This document shows positions 62,023 to 64,000 of a stretch of 64,000 nucleotides of DNA, one piece after another; position 1 is the stretch's first letter; the number at the start of each line of letters is the position of its first letter. The notes below the pieces were generated by a model that made no database searches, was not told where the DNA came from, and was given only the letters and a program-made list of their open reading frames with translations. The position numbers and the translations under genes are program-made. The stretch is from Rhodopseudomonas_A palustris_F (lineage in GTDB: Bacteria; Pseudomonadota; Alphaproteobacteria; Rhizobiales; Xanthobacteraceae): the NCBI RefSeq assembly GCF_000013745.1, contig NC_007925.1, forward strand, positions 930,001 through 994,000. The letters are read 5' to 3'.

Positions 62023-63480
62023 ATGATCCGTATTTCCACGATATTCATCGCCATCTGCATGGTGCTGGTCTCCGCCTCGCTGGGCATGGTGCTGTATTCG
62101 ATGGCCCGGTTCAGCTTCGGCGAATCGGCGTTGGTGGCGATGACCACGCTGACCTTTCTGGTGCTGTACAACGCGGTGGCGATGCGGCTGCGCGACCGCA
62201 GCGACGTCTCCGGCCAGGTCGCCGATCTGTCGCGCGGCATCGGCGATCTGGCGCGGCAAGTCGCCGAATTCGGCCGAAGGCTGTCCGCCCTCGAGGGCCG
62301 GGCGCCGGGCGCCGCCGCCGGTCACGGCCCGGACCAGACCCAGATCGTGCGCGACGAAATCAGCGAACTCGGCGCCATGGTCAAGCAATTGGCCAACACC
62401 GTCGCCAGCCATGAGGACCTGCTGGCGGCGGCGTCAGCGCCGGCCGCGCCGGTGGCGCGACGGATGGAGGCGCCGCCGATCGTGGTGCCGCCGCGTGACG
62501 GCGAGCCGGTCAGCGTCCAGATCGCCCCCACGGTGATCGCCGCGCCGGTCGGCGAGCCCGCCGCGCTGCAGCCGCCGCCGCTGCGCAGCGAGGCGCAACT
62601 CGCGATCGCGGTGCGAAACGCCATCGAGGCCAATCGCGTCGACATCTATCTGCAGCCGATCGTCTCGCTGCCGCAGCGCAAGGTGCGGTTCTACGAGGCG
62701 GTGACGCGGCTGCGCGACGACAGCGACAAGGTGCTGACCGCCGACGAGTTCATCCCCGCCGCGGAATCCGCGCAGCTGATGGGCAAGATCGACCACGCTT
62801 TGCTGCTGCGCTGCATGCAGGTGCTGCGCCGGCTGATGGTGCGCAACAAGGAGGTCGGGGTGTTTTGCAACATCGCCGCCTCGACGCTGGCCAACGCCGA
62901 CACCTTCGGCCAATGCCTGGAATTTCTCGAGGCCAACCGCGCGCTGGCCGGCTCCTTCATCATCGAGTTCAAGCAGGACGCGTTCCGCAATCTCGGGCCG
63001 ATGGAGATCGAACATGTCGCAGCATTGGCGCAGCGCGGCTATCGCTTCTCGATCGACCACGTCACCGACCTGCGGTTCGATCCGCGCGATATGGCCGATC
63101 GCGGCGTGCGCTTCATCAAGGTGCCTGCGGCGTTGATGCTGCAGAACGAAGCGCCGTCGGCCAACATCCATCCGGCGGATCTGTGCGATCTGCTCGGCCG
63201 CTTCGGCATCGATCTGATCGCCGAGCGGATCGAGGGCGAACGCGCGGTGGTCGACCTGTTGGATTTCGACGTCCGGTTCGGCCAGGGCTTCCTGTTCGCC
63301 GCACCCCGCCCGCTGCGGCCGGACGCCGCCACCAACGGCCATGCGGCGGTCGCGCCGAACCACGACCAACGGGCAAGTCATGACAGCACCAAGGCCTCAC
63401 GCACCGAGATCGGCCGGATCGATCCCAAGCGCGTCACCGGCAACGCCGCGCTGGTGCGCCGCTCCGCCAGCCCGAACTGA
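62023..63480 (+). CDS. Degenerate EAL-domain membrane protein
   Basis: 485 aa. Two N-terminal membrane segments (residues 3-25 and ~38-55) lead to a cytoplasmic coiled coil (~60-135), a Pro-rich linker, and an EAL domain (~190-440). Key positions are altered: EAL reads EAV (225-227), and the DD pair of the DDFG motif reads D-H (345-346). Lys366 is followed by Val-Pro instead of Ile-Asp. Asn283 and Glu315 remain. Phosphodiesterase activity is unlikely; it may sense c-di-GMP or act by protein contact. Confidence 0.85.
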   Translation: MIRISTIFIAICMVLVSASLGMVLYSMARFSFGESALVAMTTLTFLVLYNAVAMRLRDRSDVSGQVADLSRGIGDLARQVAEFGRRLSALEGRAPGAAAGHGPDQTQIVRDEISELGAMVKQLANTVASHEDLLAAASAPAAPVARRMEAPPIVVPPRDGEPVSVQIAPTVIAAPVGEPAALQPPPLRSEAQLAIAVRNAIEANRVDIYLQPIVSLPQRKVRFYEAVTRLRDDSDKVLTADEFIPAAESAQLMGKIDHALLLRCMQVLRRLMVRNKEVGVFCNIAASTLANADTFGQCLEFLEANRALAGSFIIEFKQDAFRNLGPMEIEHVAALAQRGYRFSIDHVTDLRFDPRDMADRGVRFIKVPAALMLQNEAPSANIHPADLCDLLGRFGIDLIAERIEGERAVVDLLDFDVRFGQGFLFAAPRPLRPDAATNGHAAVAPNHDQRASHDSTKASRTEIGRIDPKRVTGNAALVRRSASPN

Positions 63481-63495
63481 GCGGCGCAGCAGCCG

Positions 63496-64000
63496 ATGAC
63501 AATCTTGCGTTTTGTCGAGCATCTGAGCGAGCTGGTGGCCGACGTCGACGTCGTGCTCAGCGATATCTGGGGCGTCGTGCACAACGGGCTGGAGTCCTTC
63601 CCGGACGCCTGCGCGGCCTTGAAGACCGCGCGCGACCAGGGCCGCACGGTGATCCTGATCACCAACGCGCCGCGCCCGGCGGATTCGGTGCAGCGGCAGC
63701 TGCGCAAGCTCGGCGTCGCCGACGACAACTATGATGCGATCGTCTCGTCCGGCGACCTGACGCGGAATTACGTCGCCGCGCGCAACGGCCAGTCGGTGTT
63801 CTGGCTCGGCCCGGAGCGCGACAACTCGATCTATCGCGGGCTCGATGCGGTGTTCGCGCCGCTCGATCAGGCCGACTACATCGTCTGCACCGGCCCGTTC
63901 GACGACGAGACCGAATCCGCCGAGGACTATCGGGTGATGATGGGAGAGGCGCTGGCGCGCAAGCTGCCGCTGGTCTGCGCCAATCCCGACATCGTGGTGG
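63496..64000 (+). CDS. HAD-superfamily hydrolase, class IIA (3' end outside window)
   Basis: 168 residues visible. The N-terminal HAD motif is VVLSDIWGVVHNGLESFPDA (Asp-x-Trp in place of DxD, as in this TIGR01459-like group), and motif II is VILITNAPRPADSVQRQL. Such proteins remove phosphate from small sugar- or nucleotide-like compounds; the substrate is unknown. It starts 15 nt after the EAL gene and continues past the right edge. Confidence 0.85.
   Translation, partial: MTILRFVEHLSELVADVDVVLSDIWGVVHNGLESFPDACAALKTARDQGRTVILITNAPRPADSVQRQLRKLGVADDNYDAIVSSGDLTRNYVAARNGQSVFWLGPERDNSIYRGLDAVFAPLDQADYIVCTGPFDDETESAEDYRVMMGEALARKLPLVCANPDIVV

Overview
The window is high-GC DNA from an alphaproteobacterium. 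The likely source is the Rhodopseudomonas/Bradyrhizobium group (Nitrobacteraceae). Support comes from DraT and DraG (post-translational nitrogenase control), an AnfA-type nitrogenase activator, a flagellar cluster and a UbiD-centred catabolic region. It also carries dispersed palindromic repeats that look like those common in this family. No rRNA, tRNA, CRISPR array or intact insertion sequence was seen.

Layout. (1) 1-20.4 kb: a catabolic region. It holds the end of a UbiD decarboxylase, two complete nitrate/sulfonate/taurine-type ABC importers, an AraC and a LysR regulator, and a three-subunit molybdenum hydroxylase whose large subunit is fused to a CoxG domain. It also has two acyl-CoA ligases, two enoyl-CoA hydratases, an aldehyde dehydrogenase and a thiolase-like protein paired with a DUF35 protein. 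Together these read as uptake, CoA activation, hydroxylation, decarboxylation and side-chain or ring cleavage of an unidentified organic (probably aromatic or cyclic) acid. (2) 20.4-25.2 kb: a polytopic membrane protein, a GT-A-like protein and an ECF sigma factor. (3) 25.3-35 kb: flagellar genes fliC, fliD, fliS, flgD, flgE, flgN-like, flgK and flgL, plus two small unknown genes. (4) 35.3-45.8 kb: a DEAD-box helicase, draG and draT, a glutamine amidotransferase, pqqABCDE and an AnfA-like activator. (5) 46-52 kb: an RND efflux pump with its fusion protein, and a TPR protein carrying a caspase fold with both catalytic residues replaced. (6) 52-58 kb: an FAD monooxygenase, a DUF2783 protein, an atypical metallo-beta-lactamase-fold protein, hmgA and fahA (homogentisate pathway). 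(7) 58-64 kb: hisS with a low-GC internal block, an omega-amino acid aminotransferase, a degenerate EAL protein and the start of a HAD hydrolase.

Most notable observations. A near-perfect ModE-type Mo-box lies upstream of the AnfA gene, which stands apart from any nitrogenase structural genes. AnfA, draT and draG lie within about 8 kb with the PQQ genes between. Other points are the inactive caspase homologue, the composition mosaic inside hisS, a duplicated dyad operator candidate upstream of the ECF sigma gene, and a MITE-like element with TA flanks. Several gene starts were moved from the longest possible ORF to a codon with a better ribosome binding site; the entries give the reason.
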